A DNA stretch of 64,000 nt, taken from assembly GCA_009746045.1 (NCBI GenBank), contig RPFO01001715.1, positions 1-64,000 of the forward strand. The letters are read 5' to 3'. The notes beneath the pieces were generated by a model, which searched no databases, was not told where the DNA came from, and worked only from the letters and a program-made list of their open reading frames with translations. The translations under genes and the position numbers were made by a program. Origin of the DNA: Mesostigma viride (taxonomy: Eukaryota; Streptophyta; Mesostigmatophyceae; Mesostigmatales; Mesostigmataceae). Below, one piece after another: positions 9,470 to 19,758 of this stretch (positions within the stretch are counted from its first letter, which is position 1; every line of letters starts with the position of its first letter).

Positions 9470-9781
9470 ATGGAGTGCGGAAAAGAAGGAAAGGAAGGGG
9501 GGGAGACTACAAAGGAAAACCTGATAGAGATTGTGGAGGCCGAACTGGAAGACCTGCCCGATCTGGTTCTCGAAGAGGACGGGCAATTGCACGCTGAACG
9601 TCTTGATGGCGTGGGCATGATGATGTCGGAGGTTGATGGGTATGGTGGAATTGCTAAAGGTGTATTGCGTAAATTGAGGCGTGAGGAGGATGTGGGGACT
9701 CCGGCTCATGTTTTGGTCAGTTTTATGAACGACAATTGGGGTCGAATGCAACCCACTAAAGATGGGGAGGATGTTGACTAG
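9470..9781 (+). CDS. Small acidic protein (103 residues)
   Basis: I prefer ATG 9470 (aggATGGAGTGC) over the in-frame ATG 9437 because an acceptor-like CAG (gttgtgCAG) lies between them, 14 nt before 9470, as in the neighbouring genes. The protein is rich in Glu and Asp with EIVEAELEDLPDLVLEEDG and a later Gly/Met segment; no known domain. AATAAA at 9814-9819 follows the stop by 33 nt. In size and charge it resembles the 83-residue product at 914, but I see no convincing sequence match. Confidence 0.5.
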   Translation: MECGKEGKEGGETTKENLIEIVEAELEDLPDLVLEEDGQLHAERLDGVGMMMSEVDGYGGIAKGVLRKLRREEDVGTPAHVLVSFMNDNWGRMQPTKDGEDVD

Positions 9782-9873
9782 AATGTGATTTTAGGATGAA
9801 TGTAAATTTATTTAATAAAGAAGAATCATTTGGAAAAAATCGCCTGATGGTGTCAAGTTTTGTGCGTCTAAGG

Positions 9874-9922
9874 CCAACGGCCGTTGGGATGTGTGGAATT
9901 TAACAGGGCCAACGGCCGTTGA
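9874..9922. repeat. Two palindromes upstream of CCCH gene 2
   Basis: Copies at 9874-9887 and 9909-9922 (last base changed), ending 53 nt before ATG 9976. Confidence 0.9.
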
Positions 9923-9975
9923 CCCTGCTGAATGCGTGCGTTTGCGGGTGGTGTAAAAAATATCGATGTGCACAG

Positions 9976-10548
9976 ATGGACCCCATTCGATGCGAACATC
10001 CGGATTGTCAATGGGAAGGAATGCCGACGGACAGCGAGTGGTTCTGTCCCAAGCATTCTGACGTATGGGGGGCGTTGTTTGCCGAAATCGAGAGCGGGCT
10101 GATGACGATTGACCGTCACATCGTGACGAAAAAGTGGAAGCCTTGGCCCAACAACATGGTTTTGGTCTTGTACTATGTTGACAAGAAGCCTCGATTCATG
10201 CTGCGTGATGCAGAGTGGGTGATAGAGGAGGTGGGACAGATGCGACCTGGAGAGGGGATAGGCGGAGAGGACAAGCCGCCAAGGCATGTGTGGGCTTACA
10301 TGGGAGACCATCCCGACTGTCCAACGGCCAAAGTGTGGCATGATATGGGAAGGGACATGGCCACGGAGTCCGCGTATGAGTGCGCGCGACTCGTGACAGC
10401 GCTCTTGAAGGGGGAGGTGAAAGACCTGATGCGCAAGGGGGGGTTGGTAGAGCAGATTAGACAGCAGATTAGACGTGTGTGTGATTTTGATGAGGAGATT
10501 GATGAGAAGCCGGCAAAGAGGGGCAGGATGGACAGAATTGCTCAGTAA
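9976..10548 (+). CDS. CCCH-knuckle protein 2 (190 residues)
   Basis: ATG 9976 follows gatgtgcaCAG directly; an upstream in-frame extension to 9919 would cross that acceptor-like site and the palindrome, so the later start is chosen. One knuckle, CEHPDC then CPKH (residues about 5-28), matches the motif of the genes at 8583 and 10775. After it come a Lys/Trp-rich segment, HVWAYMGDHPDCPTAKVWHD, and a C-terminal helical part ending in the basic KPAKRGRMDR, a possible nuclear signal. A palindrome half-site (CCAACGGCC) is embedded in the coding sequence near 10321. Function unknown. Confidence 0.65.
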   Translation: MDPIRCEHPDCQWEGMPTDSEWFCPKHSDVWGALFAEIESGLMTIDRHIVTKKWKPWPNNMVLVLYYVDKKPRFMLRDAEWVIEEVGQMRPGEGIGGEDKPPRHVWAYMGDHPDCPTAKVWHDMGRDMATESAYECARLVTALLKGEVKDLMRKGGLVEQIRQQIRRVCDFDEEIDEKPAKRGRMDRIAQ

Positions 10549-10774
10549 GAAAGAGAGGGAGAAAATATGATTTGATTAATCTGATGCGTGTAATTGAAAC
10601 TAATTTATTTTGTCTCATAAAACTTCTTTGAACGGACCTTCTTTGAACCAACAATTATTGCACAAAAAGACTAGATTGAGAATTGTGTGAGAAAGACGCC
10701 AGAGGGGGTTCTGACGGTCCTTATTGCCCCTGTTATACAATGGCTGCTGTATGGGACTCATGGCAATTGCGCAG

Positions 10775-11562
10775 ATGGCAACGAAATGCAAAATCTGTAC
10801 GGAGCCCGTAAGGGTCGAGGGACTGTGCGCGGAACATTACAAGTTCCTGCAAGCGCACGACCTCGAGTACCAAAATGCCAAGGATCCATACGGGGGGTGT
10901 GGATTTCTTAGATGTGATAGACCACTGGAGGGATTGGATGTGTATTGCAAGACACATCTACCTTTTGCCGAGAAGTTGGAGGACGTGTGCGCTCGTGGGA
11001 TCGCATACGTAGCAAGTTTGCAGATGTTGATGGGGAAGACCGGAATGACACGCTCGGTCCTCCACTTCACGGCAACGCACACTGGGGAACGGAAAGTTGA
11101 GCTGGTGCGCCTCGACAGGCAGGGACTCGAGATTTTTGCAGAGGGGGACAGCGCGTACGGGTTTGCTCATGGGCTTAACGTTACCATGGGGGATTCCTTG
11201 CAGGGTGTGGCGCGTGAATGCGCGTACACCTTGATGAAGAATATGGATTTGTGGAAGCACAAAGACTGCACAAGGATATTTTGGAGGCTCTTCTTGCCGC
11301 AGAGCCGGTGGGACTGCCGACGCTCCCGAGGCCTGAGGAGCGGGACCGTTTGATCAGGATGGTGGTGAAGGCGGATATAGATGCAGATGTGGAGGCCGCA
11401 AAGGCGAAGGCAGAGGAAGCGCGTCGTGCAAAGGAGGAATCGGATCAAGAACTGTTGGAGAAGATGCAGAGCTCCAACAAAATTTTGCATCGTTTGGGGA
11501 TGGCGGACGTCGCTTATGCATGCGAGTCCGGGAAGGGGAAGAAACAAAAGAGGAAAAGATAA
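10775..11562 (+). CDS. CCCH-knuckle protein 3 (one frameshift)
   Basis: ATG 10775 follows caattgcgCAG immediately. Two knuckles: CKICTEPVRVEGLCAEH and CGFLRCDRPLEGLDVYCKTH (the first with C-x2-C spacing, the second C-x4-C). The first frame continues to about 11240, after which coding character moves to the next frame: EEYGFVEAQRLHKDILEALL, then a long Ala/Glu/Lys helix with coiled-coil look (AKAKAEEARRAKEESDQELL) and a basic tail GKKQKRKR. One inserted base between about 11216 and 11250 joins the halves, giving about 262 residues, close to the 260 of CCCH protein 1. No palindrome lies directly upstream, unlike its neighbours. Function unknown; the basic end suggests a nuclear protein. Confidence 0.65.
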
Positions 11563-11799
11563 TAATGGGAATGGTCGCCCACTGTTCTTGTCACAGAAAT
11601 GCTTTTGTTAATGCTGGCGAACTTGGGACGGTCTTCCGTATTTCAACATTTCCTTGCCTTTAAAATTGATTGATGGGTAAATAATAATACTGAGCAAGCC
11701 TTCCATTTTATGTGTCTGTGGTCATACAATTTCGTTATTGTTTCAACCCTTGCAACGAGGTTTTTCTTGTCCCATGCATGTAAGTCTCAACCTTGGTGT

Positions 11800-12225
11800 C
11801 ATGGAACTGCTTGTCTTTGCATATTACAACCCATTAATGCTCGGATTGCATCATCATGTTCCACCAAGGGAATAAATGAAGTAGCTATTGAAGCTTGCGT
11901 TGGAGAAATCCCCAAATAATCGACTTCTTCTGCTTTACTACTAAATTCTGGTTTATATCGCACATGAACATAATTATTTTCAACACTAGAGTAACAAGAA
12001 AGTAATAAATATTCTGGGGCGAATTTAAATTGATCTTGTTGATGTGGAGGTATAAAAATAGGTATTTCACTTTTAATTACTTGATTTTTTTGTAATGTAT
12101 AAAAAGGACAAGAAAACATATTCATTTACTTTACTATGCGTAGCTAAAGATCCAATTAAACCGGTATTCGGCCCTTCTGGCGTTTGTATAGGACCATAAT
12201 GACTAGGATGTATATCATGTAACGT
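11800..12225 (-). pseudogene. rpoB: Nuclear plastid-DNA fragment of rpoB
   Basis: Reading leftward, the minus strand encodes [29 protein letters not shown], then in a second frame CPFYTLQ and, further on, [18 protein letters not shown] and [20 protein letters not shown]. These are the order and wording of the central part of the RNA polymerase beta subunit as found in plastids. Three residues normally present between HYG and the following Pro are missing, and the frame shifts near 12120. Both ends stop abruptly. The strong AT bias is unlike the cluster genes. I read this as an old plastid-to-nucleus insertion rather than a working gene; a bacterial source cannot be ruled out by eye, but the AT-rich codon use fits a plastid. 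Confidence 0.85.
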
Positions 12226-12384
12226 GCGTGTTTGCAAGTTGGCCGTTGACACTCTACGACGGAGCCAATTTTCGGAAGAACCTGCCTCATTTATGAATGC
12301 ATCGACTGTGTGCATAAATTGTGATCATTGAATTGAACAAAAAAATTCTCTTATTGCCCCAATCATGGCTATTCTCTTAATGCC

Positions 12385-12795
12385 CTATCATGGCTATTTG
12401 TTTGTGTATGTTTTGCCCATGTTATTACATTAATGGCATGATGTTGTGGATTGCTCTATCTATGATGGTTGTTCGTTTGTGTATGCTTTGCCCATGTTGT
12501 TACAGTAATGGCATGATGTTGTGGATTGCTAGCTCAATCTATGATGGTTGTTCGTTTGTGTATGCTTTGCCCATGTTGTTACAGTAATGGCATAATGTTG
12601 TGGATTGCTAGCTCAATCTATGATGGTTGTTCGTTTGTGTATGCTTTGCCCATGTTGTTACAGTAATGGCATGATTTTCTGGATTGTTAGCTCAATCTAT
12701 GATGGTTGTTCGTTTGTGTATGCTTTGCCCATGTTGTTACAGTAATGGCATGATTTTGTGGATTGCTCAACCTATGAGGGTTTGGTTGTTTGTGT
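12385..12795. repeat. ~80-bp tandem repeat, about five units
   Basis: Units contain TGATGGTTGTTCGTTTGTG, TATGCTTTGCCCATGTTG, TTACAGTAATGGCATGAT and GTGGATTGCT. Each holds a TTACAG resembling a 3' splice site, and the last degenerate unit leads directly into the gttttgcgcgCAG that precedes the start of the large gene. No gene is seen from 11563 to 12810 apart from the rpoB fragment. Confidence 0.9.
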
Positions 12796-12816
12796 ATGTT
12801 TTGCGCGCAGATCACA

Positions 12817-12909
12817 ATGGATTGCACCATCTGCCGCAGCAAGCGAAGCCCCCTTACTGGTTCCAAGATCTTATCCTGGATGCCAAGCAGGCTGGCGAAG
12901 GGTATCCCA
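12817..12909 (+). CDS. Large unknown gene, exon 1 (start)
   Basis: ATG 12817 lies six bases after gttttgcgcgCAG. The frame starts MDCTICRSKRSPLTG, a C-x2-C beginning reminiscent of CCCH gene 3, and reaches a donor (TATCCCA|GTACGTAC) in phase 0 after 31 codons. That phase agrees with the next inferred exon at 13456. The other frame through this exon (HHLPQQAKPPYWFQD) also looks protein-like but ends in phase 1. Exon 1 is therefore tentative. Confidence 0.35.
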
Positions 12910-13455
12910 GTACGTACTTTGAAACTTGATGCCGCAAAACAACTACAACTTCGTTTTAACCCTTTAGCCGTTTTGAGTGATATTTACAGCGGACATTACA
13001 TTTTTGTTGCTACGGGATGAGAATTGAGCTTTGTAATGCTAGCAGGTGTCACAAACCAAACTGTCCGCTATTTGTAGTGGGCATTTATTGTTAGAGCTTG
13101 CAGCTGGGTCCCTGCTCCTCCACATGCAACCTTGGTGTTCATGAGCCCTTTACTAGCTTCCTTTCTGTCAGGGGGTGCTATATTTGGCACCCATAGGACA
13201 TTGCAATATGACCAATGACATGACCCCCAAGGTGGTGAATATATGTGTGTGCTTGTGTCCTATAATGGACCATAACTAACTATTAGGTTGGTTTGTGGAC
13301 ATTATCATGGAAAGTGACCATTGCCCGGTTTTTATAGCGGGCAGTTGGACACGGTTTTAAGGGTTGACCTATTAGCTTTGTCAGGTGTGTGTGCTGCACC
13401 GCACCGCTTGCTAACATATTCGGCGGATTTCTTCTTTGTCGTCTGCGTGTCACAG

Positions 13456-13755
13456 CGTGCTTGTACGCACAACCACCCGCGTTCCCCTCCGCCGGCGCCC
13501 CCGCCGCCGGGCTCTCCGCCGCCACCGGTGTTGCCCCCTCCCGCCGCCGGCCCTTCCGCGCCGTCGGAAGCTGCAGCGGCAGCACAGCAAATGCCCCCTC
13601 CCCCCGCACCATCGTCGGGGCAACAGGCGCGCGGCGCTCATGCAGCAAAGGCGGCGAAGGAGCGGAGGAAATCGGCGGCTTCTGGGTCATCGGGTTCCGA
13701 TGCCGCGACGGCAGCAACTGGAAAAGCAACCCACCACACACTGCCAGCTGTCCGG
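13456..13755 (+). CDS. Large unknown gene, exon 2 (Pro/Ala-rich)
   Basis: Inferred between an acceptor (gcgtgtcaCAG) and a strong donor (GTCCGG|GTAGGT), phase 0 at both ends. It encodes a low-complexity segment: Pro-rich (PPPAPPPPGSPPPP), Ala-rich, then a basic patch AAKERRKSAAS. This is typical of a disordered linker. The donor at 13756 opens a 4848-bp intron. The frame continues in phase with GRPSRPRTEEEREKW at 18604, which is the main support for the exon. The stretch 12910-13455 upstream shows no other coding signal. Confidence 0.5.
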
Positions 13756-13794
13756 GTAGGTGTTACGCACAAGGATGTGATTTTCTTGCGCCAT

Positions 13795-16700
13795 CCTTGT
13801 CCTTGTCCTTGTCCTTGTCCTTGTCCTTGTCCTTGTCCTTGTCCTTGTCCTTGTCCTTGTCCTTGTCCTTGTCCTTGTCCTTGTCCTTGTCCTTGTCCTT
13901 GTCCTTGTCCTTGTCCTTGTCCTTGTCCTTGTCCTTGTCCTTGTCCTTGTCCTTGTCCTTGTCCTTGTCCTTGTCCTTGTCCTTGTCCTTGTCCTTGTCC
14001 TTGTCCTTGTCCTTGTCCTTGTCCTTGTCCTTGTCCTTGTCCTTGTCCTTGTCCTTGTCCTTGTCCTTGTCCTTGTCCTTGTCCTTGTCCTTGTCCTTGT
14101 CCTTGTCCTTGTCCTTGTCCTTGTCCTTGTCCTTGTCCTTGTCCTTGCCTTGTCCTTGTCCTTGTCCTTGTCCTTGTCCTTGTCCTTGTCCTTGTCCTTG
14201 TCCTTGTCCTTGTCCTTGTCCTTGTCCTTGTCCTTGTCCTTGTCCTTGTCCTTGTCCTTGTCCTTGTCCTTGTCCTTGTCCTTGTCCTTGTCCTTGTCCT
14301 TGTCCTTGTCCTTGTCCTTGTCCTTGTCCTTGTCCTTGTCCTTGTCCTTGTCCTTGTCCTTGTCCTTGTCCTTGTCCTTGTCCTTGTCCTTGTCCTTGTC
14401 CTTGTCCTTGTCCTTGTCCTTGTCCTTGTCCTTGTCCTTGTCCTTGTCCTTGTCCTTGTCCTTGTCCTTGTCCTTGTCCTTGTCCTTGTCCTTGTCCTTG
14501 TCCTTGTCCTTGTCCTTGTCCTTGTCCTTGTCCTTGTCCTTGTCCTTGTCCTTGTCCTTGTCCTTGTCCTTGTCCTTGTCCTTGTCCTTGTCCTTGTCCT
14601 TGTCCTTGTCCTTGTCCTTGTCCTTGTCCTTGTCCTTGTCCTTGTCCTTGTCCTTGTCCTTGTCCTTGTCCTTGTCCTTGTCCTTGTCCTTGTCCTTGTC
14701 CTTGTCCTTGTCCTTGTCCTTGTCCTTGTCCTTGTCCTTGTCCTTGTCCTTGTCCTTGTCCTTGTCCTTGTCCTTGTCCTTGTCCTTGTCCTTGTCCTTG
14801 TCCTTGTCCTTGTCCTTGTCCTTGTCCTTGTCCTTGTCCTTGTCCTTGTCCTTGTCCTTGTCCTTGTCCTTGTCCTTGTCCTTGTCCTTGTCCTTGTCCT
14901 TGTCCTTGTCCTTGTCCTTGTCCTTGTCCTTGTCCTTGTCCTTGTCCTTGTCCTTGTCCTTGTCCTTGTCCTTGTCCTTGTCCTTGTCCTTGTCCTTGTC
15001 CTTGTCCTTGTCCTTGTCCTTGTCCTTGTCCTTGTCCTTGTCCTTGTCCTTGTCCTTGTCCTTGTCCTTGTCCTTGTCCTTGTCCTTGTCCTTGTCCTTG
15101 TCCTTGTCCTTGTCCTTGTCCTTGTCCTTGTCCTTGTCCTTGTCCTTGTCCTTGTCCTTGTCCTTGTCCTTGTCCTTGTCCTTGTCCTTGTCCTTGTCCT
15201 TGTCCTTGTCCTTGTCCTTGTCCTTGTCCTTGTCCTTGTCCTTGTCCTTGTCCTTGTCCTTGTCCTTGTCCTTGTCCTTGTCCTTGTCCTTGTCCTTGTC
15301 CTCGTCCTCGTCCTCGTCCTTGTCCTTGTCCTTGTCCTTGTCCTTGTCCTTGTCCTTGCCTTGTCCTTGTCCTTGTCCTTGTCCTTGTCCTTGTCCTTGT
15401 CCTTGTCCTTGTCCTTGTCCTTGTCCTTGTCCTTGTCCTTGTCCTTGTCCTTCCTCGTCCTTGTCCTTGTCCTTGTCCTTGTCCTTGTCCTTGTCCTTGT
15501 CCTTGTCCTTGTCCTTGTCCTTGTCCTTGTCCTTGTCCTTGTCCTTGTCCTTGTCCTTGTCCTTGTCCTTGTCCTTGTCCTTGTCCTTGTCCTTGTCCTT
15601 GTCCTTGTCCTTGTCCTTGTCCTTGTCCTTGTCCTTGTCCTTGTCCTTGTCCTTGTCCTTGTCCTTGTCCTTGTCCTTGTCCTTGTCCTTGTCCTTGTCC
15701 TTGTCCTTGTCCTTGTCCTTGTCCTTGTCCTTGTCCTTGTCCTTGTCCTTGTCCTTGTCCTTGTCCTTGTCCTTGTCCTTGTCCTTGTCCTTGTCCTTGT
15801 CCTTGTCCTTGTCCTTGTCCTTGTCCTTGTCCTTGTCCTTGTCCTTGTCCTTGTCCTTGTCCTTGTCCTTGTCCTTGTCCTTGTCCTTGTCCTTGTCCTT
15901 GTCCTTGTCCTTGTCCTTGTCCTTGTCCTTGTCCTTGTCCTTGTCCTTGTCCTTGTCCTTGTCCTTGTCCTTGTCCTTGTCCTTGTCCTTGTCCTTGTCC
16001 TTGTCCTTGTCCTTGTCCTTGTCCTTGTCCTTGTCCTCGTCCTTGTCCTTGTCCTTGTCCTTGTCCTTGTCCTTGTCCTTGTCCTTGTCCTTGTCCTTGT
16101 CCTTGTCCTTGTCCTTGTCCTTGTCCTTGTCCTTGTCCTTGTCCTTGTCCTTGTCCTTGTCCTTGTCCTTGTCCTCGTCCTCGTCCTCGTCCTTGTCCTT
16201 GTCCTTGTCCTTGTCCTTGTCCTTGTCCTTGTCCTTGTCCTTGTCCTTGTCCTTGTCCTTGTCCTTGTCCTTGTCCTTGTCCTTGTCCTTGTCCTTGTCC
16301 TTGTCCTTGTCCTTGTCCTTGTCCTCGTCCTCGTCCTCGTCCTTGTCCTTGTCCTTGTCCTTGTCCTTGTCCTTGTCCTTGTCCTTGTCCTTGTCCTTGT
16401 CCTTGTCCTTGTCCTTGTCCTTGTCCTTGTCCTTGTCCTTGTCCTTGTCCTTGTCCTTGTCCTTGTCCTCGTCCTCGTCCTCGTCCTCGTCCTTGTCCTT
16501 GTCCTTGTCCTTGTCCTTGTCCTTGTCCTTGTCCTTGTCCTTGTCCTTGTCCTTGTCCTTGTCCAGCACTTGTCCTTGTCCTTGTCCTTGTCCTTGTCCT
16601 TGTCCTTGTCCTCGTCCTCGTCCTCGTCCTTGTCCTTGTCCTTGTCCTTGTCCTTGTCCTTGTCCTTGTCCTTGTCCTTGTCCTTGTCCTTGTCCTTGTC

Positions 16701-17837
16701 CTTGTCCTTGTCCTTGTCCTTGTCCTTGTCCTTGTCCTTGTCCTTGTCCTCGTCCTCGTCCTCGTCCTTGTCCTTGTCCTTGTCCTTGTCCTTGTCCTTG
16801 TCCTTGTCCTTGTCCTTGTCCTTGTCCTTGTCCTTGTCCTTGTCCTTGTCCTTGTCCTCGTCCTCGTCCTCGTCCTTGTCCTTGTCCTTGTCCTTGTCCT
16901 CGTCCTCGTCCTCGTCCTCGTCCTTGTCCTTGTCCTTGTCCTTGTCCTTGTCCTTGTCCTTGTCCTTGTCCTTGTCCTTGTCCTTGTCCTTGTCCTTGTC
17001 CTTGTCCTTGTCCTTGTCCTTGTCCTTGTCCTTGTCCTTGTCCTTGTCCTCGTCCTTGTCCTCGTCCTTGTCCTTGTCCTTGTCCTTGTCCTTGTCCTTG
17101 TCCTTGTCCTTGTCCTTGTCCTTGTCCTTGTCCTTGTCCTTGTCCTTGTCCTTGTCCTTGTCCTTGTCCTTGTCCTTGTCCTTGTCCTTGTCCTTGTCCT
17201 TGTCCTTGTCCTTGTCCTTGTCCTTGTCCTTGTCCTTGTCCTTGTCCTTGTCCTTGTCCTTGTCCTTGTCCTTGTCCTTGTCCTTGTCCTTGTCCTTGTC
17301 CTTGTCCTTGTCCTTGTCCTTGTCCTTGTCCTTGTCCTTGTCCTTGTCCTTGTCCTTGTCCTTGTCCTTGTCCTTGTCCTCGTCCTTGTCCTCGTCCTTG
17401 TCCTTGTCCTTGTCCTTGTCCTTGTCCTCGTCCTTGTCCTTGTCCTTGTCCTTGTCCTTGTCCTTGTCCTTGTCCTTGTCCTTGTCCTTGTCCTTGTCCT
17501 TGTCCTTGTCCTTGTCCTTGTCCTTGTCCTTGTCCTTGTCCTTGTCCTTGTCCTTGTCCTTGTCCTTGTCCTTGTCCTTGTCCTTGTCCTTGTCCTTGTC
17601 CTTGTCCTTGTCCTTGTCCTTGTCCTTGTCCTTGTCCTTGTCCTTGTCCTTGTCCTTGTCCTTGTCCTTGTCCTTGTCCTTGTCCTTGTCCTTGTCCTTG
17701 TCCTTGTCCTTGTCCTTGTCCTTGTCCTTGTCCTTGTCCTTGTCCTTTGTCCTTGTCCTTGTCCTTGTCCTTGTCCTTGTCCTTGTCCTTGTCCTTGTCC
17801 TTGTCCTTGTCCTTGTCCTTGTCCTTGTCCTTGTCCT
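13795..17837. repeat. TTGTCC hexanucleotide array, roughly 670 copies
   Basis: Near-pure TTGTCC over 4.04 kb. Variant TCGTCC hexamers appear singly and in runs of three or four, mainly in the second half, in patterned blocks that point to amplification of larger segments. A few register breaks occur (near 14147, 15357, 15442, 16563 and 17747). The array interrupts a palindrome unit: GCGCCA stands just before it and GCTTGATTTTCTTGCGCCAACGG just after. Confidence 0.98.
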
Positions 17838-17859
17838 TTGCTTGCTTGATTTTCTTGCG

Positions 17860-18555
17860 CCAACGGCCGTTGCAATTTGGAAATTAGGGTGTTATTTTTT
17901 TTTTGCCCAACGGCCGTCGGAACCTCGAAATTAGGGTGTGATTTTCATGCGCCAACGGCCGTTGGAACCCGTAAATTAGGGTGTGATTTTCATGCGCCAA
18001 CGGCCGTCGGAACCTTAAAATTAGGGTGTGATTTTCATGCGCCAACGGCCGTTGGAACCTGGAAATTAGGGTGTTATTTTTCTGTCGCCAACGGCCGTTG
18101 GAACCTGGAAATGAAGGTGTCATTTTTCTCGCGCCAACGGCCGTTGGAAACTGGAAATTAGGGTGTGATTTTCATGCGCCAACGGCCGTTGGAACCTGGA
18201 AAATAGGGTGTGATTTTTCTCGCGCCAACGGCCGTTGGAACCTGGAAAATAGGGTGTCATTTTTCTCGCGCCAACGGCCGTTGGAACCTGGAAATTAGGG
18301 TGTGATTTTTCTGTCGCCAACGGCCGTTGGAACCTGGAAATTAGGGTGTGATTTTCATGCGCCAACGGCCGTTGGAACCTGTAAATTAGGGTGTGATTTT
18401 CATGCGCCAACGGCCGTTGGAACCTGTAAATTAGGGTGTGATTTTCATGCGCCAACGGCCGTTGGAACCTGGAAATTAGGGTGTGATTTTCATGCGCCAA
18501 CGGCCGTTGAAACCTGGAAATTAGGGTGTTATTTTTCCGGCGACGGCCGTTGGAA
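17860..18555. repeat. Palindrome array 1: 16 units of ~46 bp
   Basis: Each unit is CCAACGGCCGTTGG, then AACCTGGAAATTAGGGTGTG, then ATTTTTC and T/CGCG. Most palindromes are perfect; two have CGTCGG in the right arm, and the final unit is degraded. The array lies just upstream of the 3' splice site at 18603. Confidence 0.97.
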
Positions 18556-18603
18556 CATAGTACTGACCTTCCGGCTATCTGTATGTTTTTTGCATGTGAT
18601 CAG

Positions 18604-19758
18604 GGGCGTCCGTCCAGGCCGAGAACGGAGGAAGAGCGGGAGAAGTGGGCTTACAAGATTGAACATAACTGTGCGGTGGCGCATCTCACAACATTTTTTG
18701 AGGACTGGCGCCAACGAGCACCGGGCACCGACTTATGGTCGGTTATTGTGAAGACCTTTGAGAGGAAGGGGCTGCTGACGACACGTGCTGGAAATGCGAA
18801 GCCCAGCATTTTGGACTCCTGGGAGCCAGCGCCGTCCTCTCAAGTGCACGACAAGAATCTAACTGACACCATACAGGCGGCGTTTCATCTGCGGCAGAAG
18901 ATACGCCTAGTTCCAGACGATGTCGACATCGTGGGGGGGTCCGCGATTGCGACTCAAGTACGGGCCCCCACGGAGAACTTGTGCCAACTCCCGGAACTCA
19001 TGCGGCACCGGACGGTGACGGTGCGGAATTGTAGGGGGCTCGCGCCGTGGTTCGTGGGGGCCGGCACAAGTCTGACAAAAGCAAAATGTGCCGTGCCGAT
19101 CTTCCGGTTTGCGTGGCAGGTGCTGGCAGACCGTGATCCAGGTCTCTACAATTTATGGGTGCAGAGGAGTGAAAAGGTTCCTTACCACATTAAAATACTG
19201 ACGGGGGACGACAGTGACCGTGCCGTGCAGAGGTTCGGATACTATCGTTCGCCAACGGCCGAGGAAGCCATGTCCATTCTCCGGACGGACTCCCTGAAGG
19301 ACATGGCGGCCGCTTGCTCAGACGAGTTGATCACCATGGAGTTGGATCCGTCCGAGTGGTCAAATGAATCTGAGCGTGAGGCAGTAGTTGACCTGACGAA
19401 ATCCGCGCTGGGGAGCTTGAACATCTCGGACCATGCCGGCCTTAAGGGTAAATTTCGAGACCAGACGCCTTGCGTGTTTGTGCAGTTTGCCGTGCTGGAC
19501 GGCAACCACTACACACAGATGTTGAAGTCCGTGATTTTCGAGGGCTCTGACGAGCAAGTGAGTACTGCGATAGCTGGCGAGATTGCGGGTAAACAAAAGG
19601 GCAAGTTCGTGGAGACAACCGACGAGGCGTTTGATTTGTGGAGGGGGTTGGTGAGGGACGCGGAGAAGTTCAAGTACACCAATCTGGACGTGCTCAAGGG
19701 CTGGGAGGTGGAGGGGGAAGCACTGATCCCGCCCATGAAGGACATGCGGACGCAAAAG
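18604..19758 (+). CDS. Large unknown gene, exon 3
   Basis: A 1155-nt uninterrupted exon from CAG|GGGCGT to CAAAAG|GTAAAT, phase 0 at both ends. It encodes 385 residues with normal, charged composition, e.g. EEREKWAYKIEHNCAVAHL near its start, PWFVGAGTSL centrally, and YYRSPTAEEAMSILRTDSLK. I recognise no domain. No membrane segment is visible. One palindrome half-site (CCAACGGCCG) falls in the coding sequence near 19253. If the intron call were wrong, the frame would still be open upstream for 78 bases but would then read the repeat array. Confidence 0.7.

Larger units (their letters stand above)
13756..18603 (+). other. Inferred 4.85-kb intron packed with repeats
   Basis: Bounded by GTAGGT and a pyrimidine-rich acceptor (tttttgcatgtgatCAG), with phase-0 exons on both sides. 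It contains, in order, the start of a palindrome unit (TGTGATTTTCTTGCGCCA), about 4 kb of TTGTCC hexamers, then 16 palindrome units. Very long open frames in several registers (up to 1,500 codons of Leu-Val, Ser-Leu or Pro-Cys) arise only because the hexamer has no stop codon in any frame. Confidence 0.6.

Noticed and set aside
1890-11250. Programmed ribosomal frameshifting in the MYND and CCCH genes
   Set aside because: No shared slippery heptamer or downstream structure is visible at the different breaks. Most lie at or near G runs, so base-calling or decay is simpler.
11800-12225. A working RNA polymerase gene
   Set aside because: Only the middle of the protein is present, with an internal deletion and frameshift, and no start or end.
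13321-17934. Open frames of 960-1,537 codons on both strands across 13.3-17.9 kb
   Set aside because: They exist because TTGTCC has no stop codon in any of the six frames. Only 13456-13755 has coding character, and a donor at 13756 ends it.
17880-18530. Telomere-like TTAGGG in the palindrome units
   Set aside because: TTAGGG occurs once per 46-bp unit within ATTAGGGTGTG and is never in tandem, so it is part of the unit and not a telomeric repeat.
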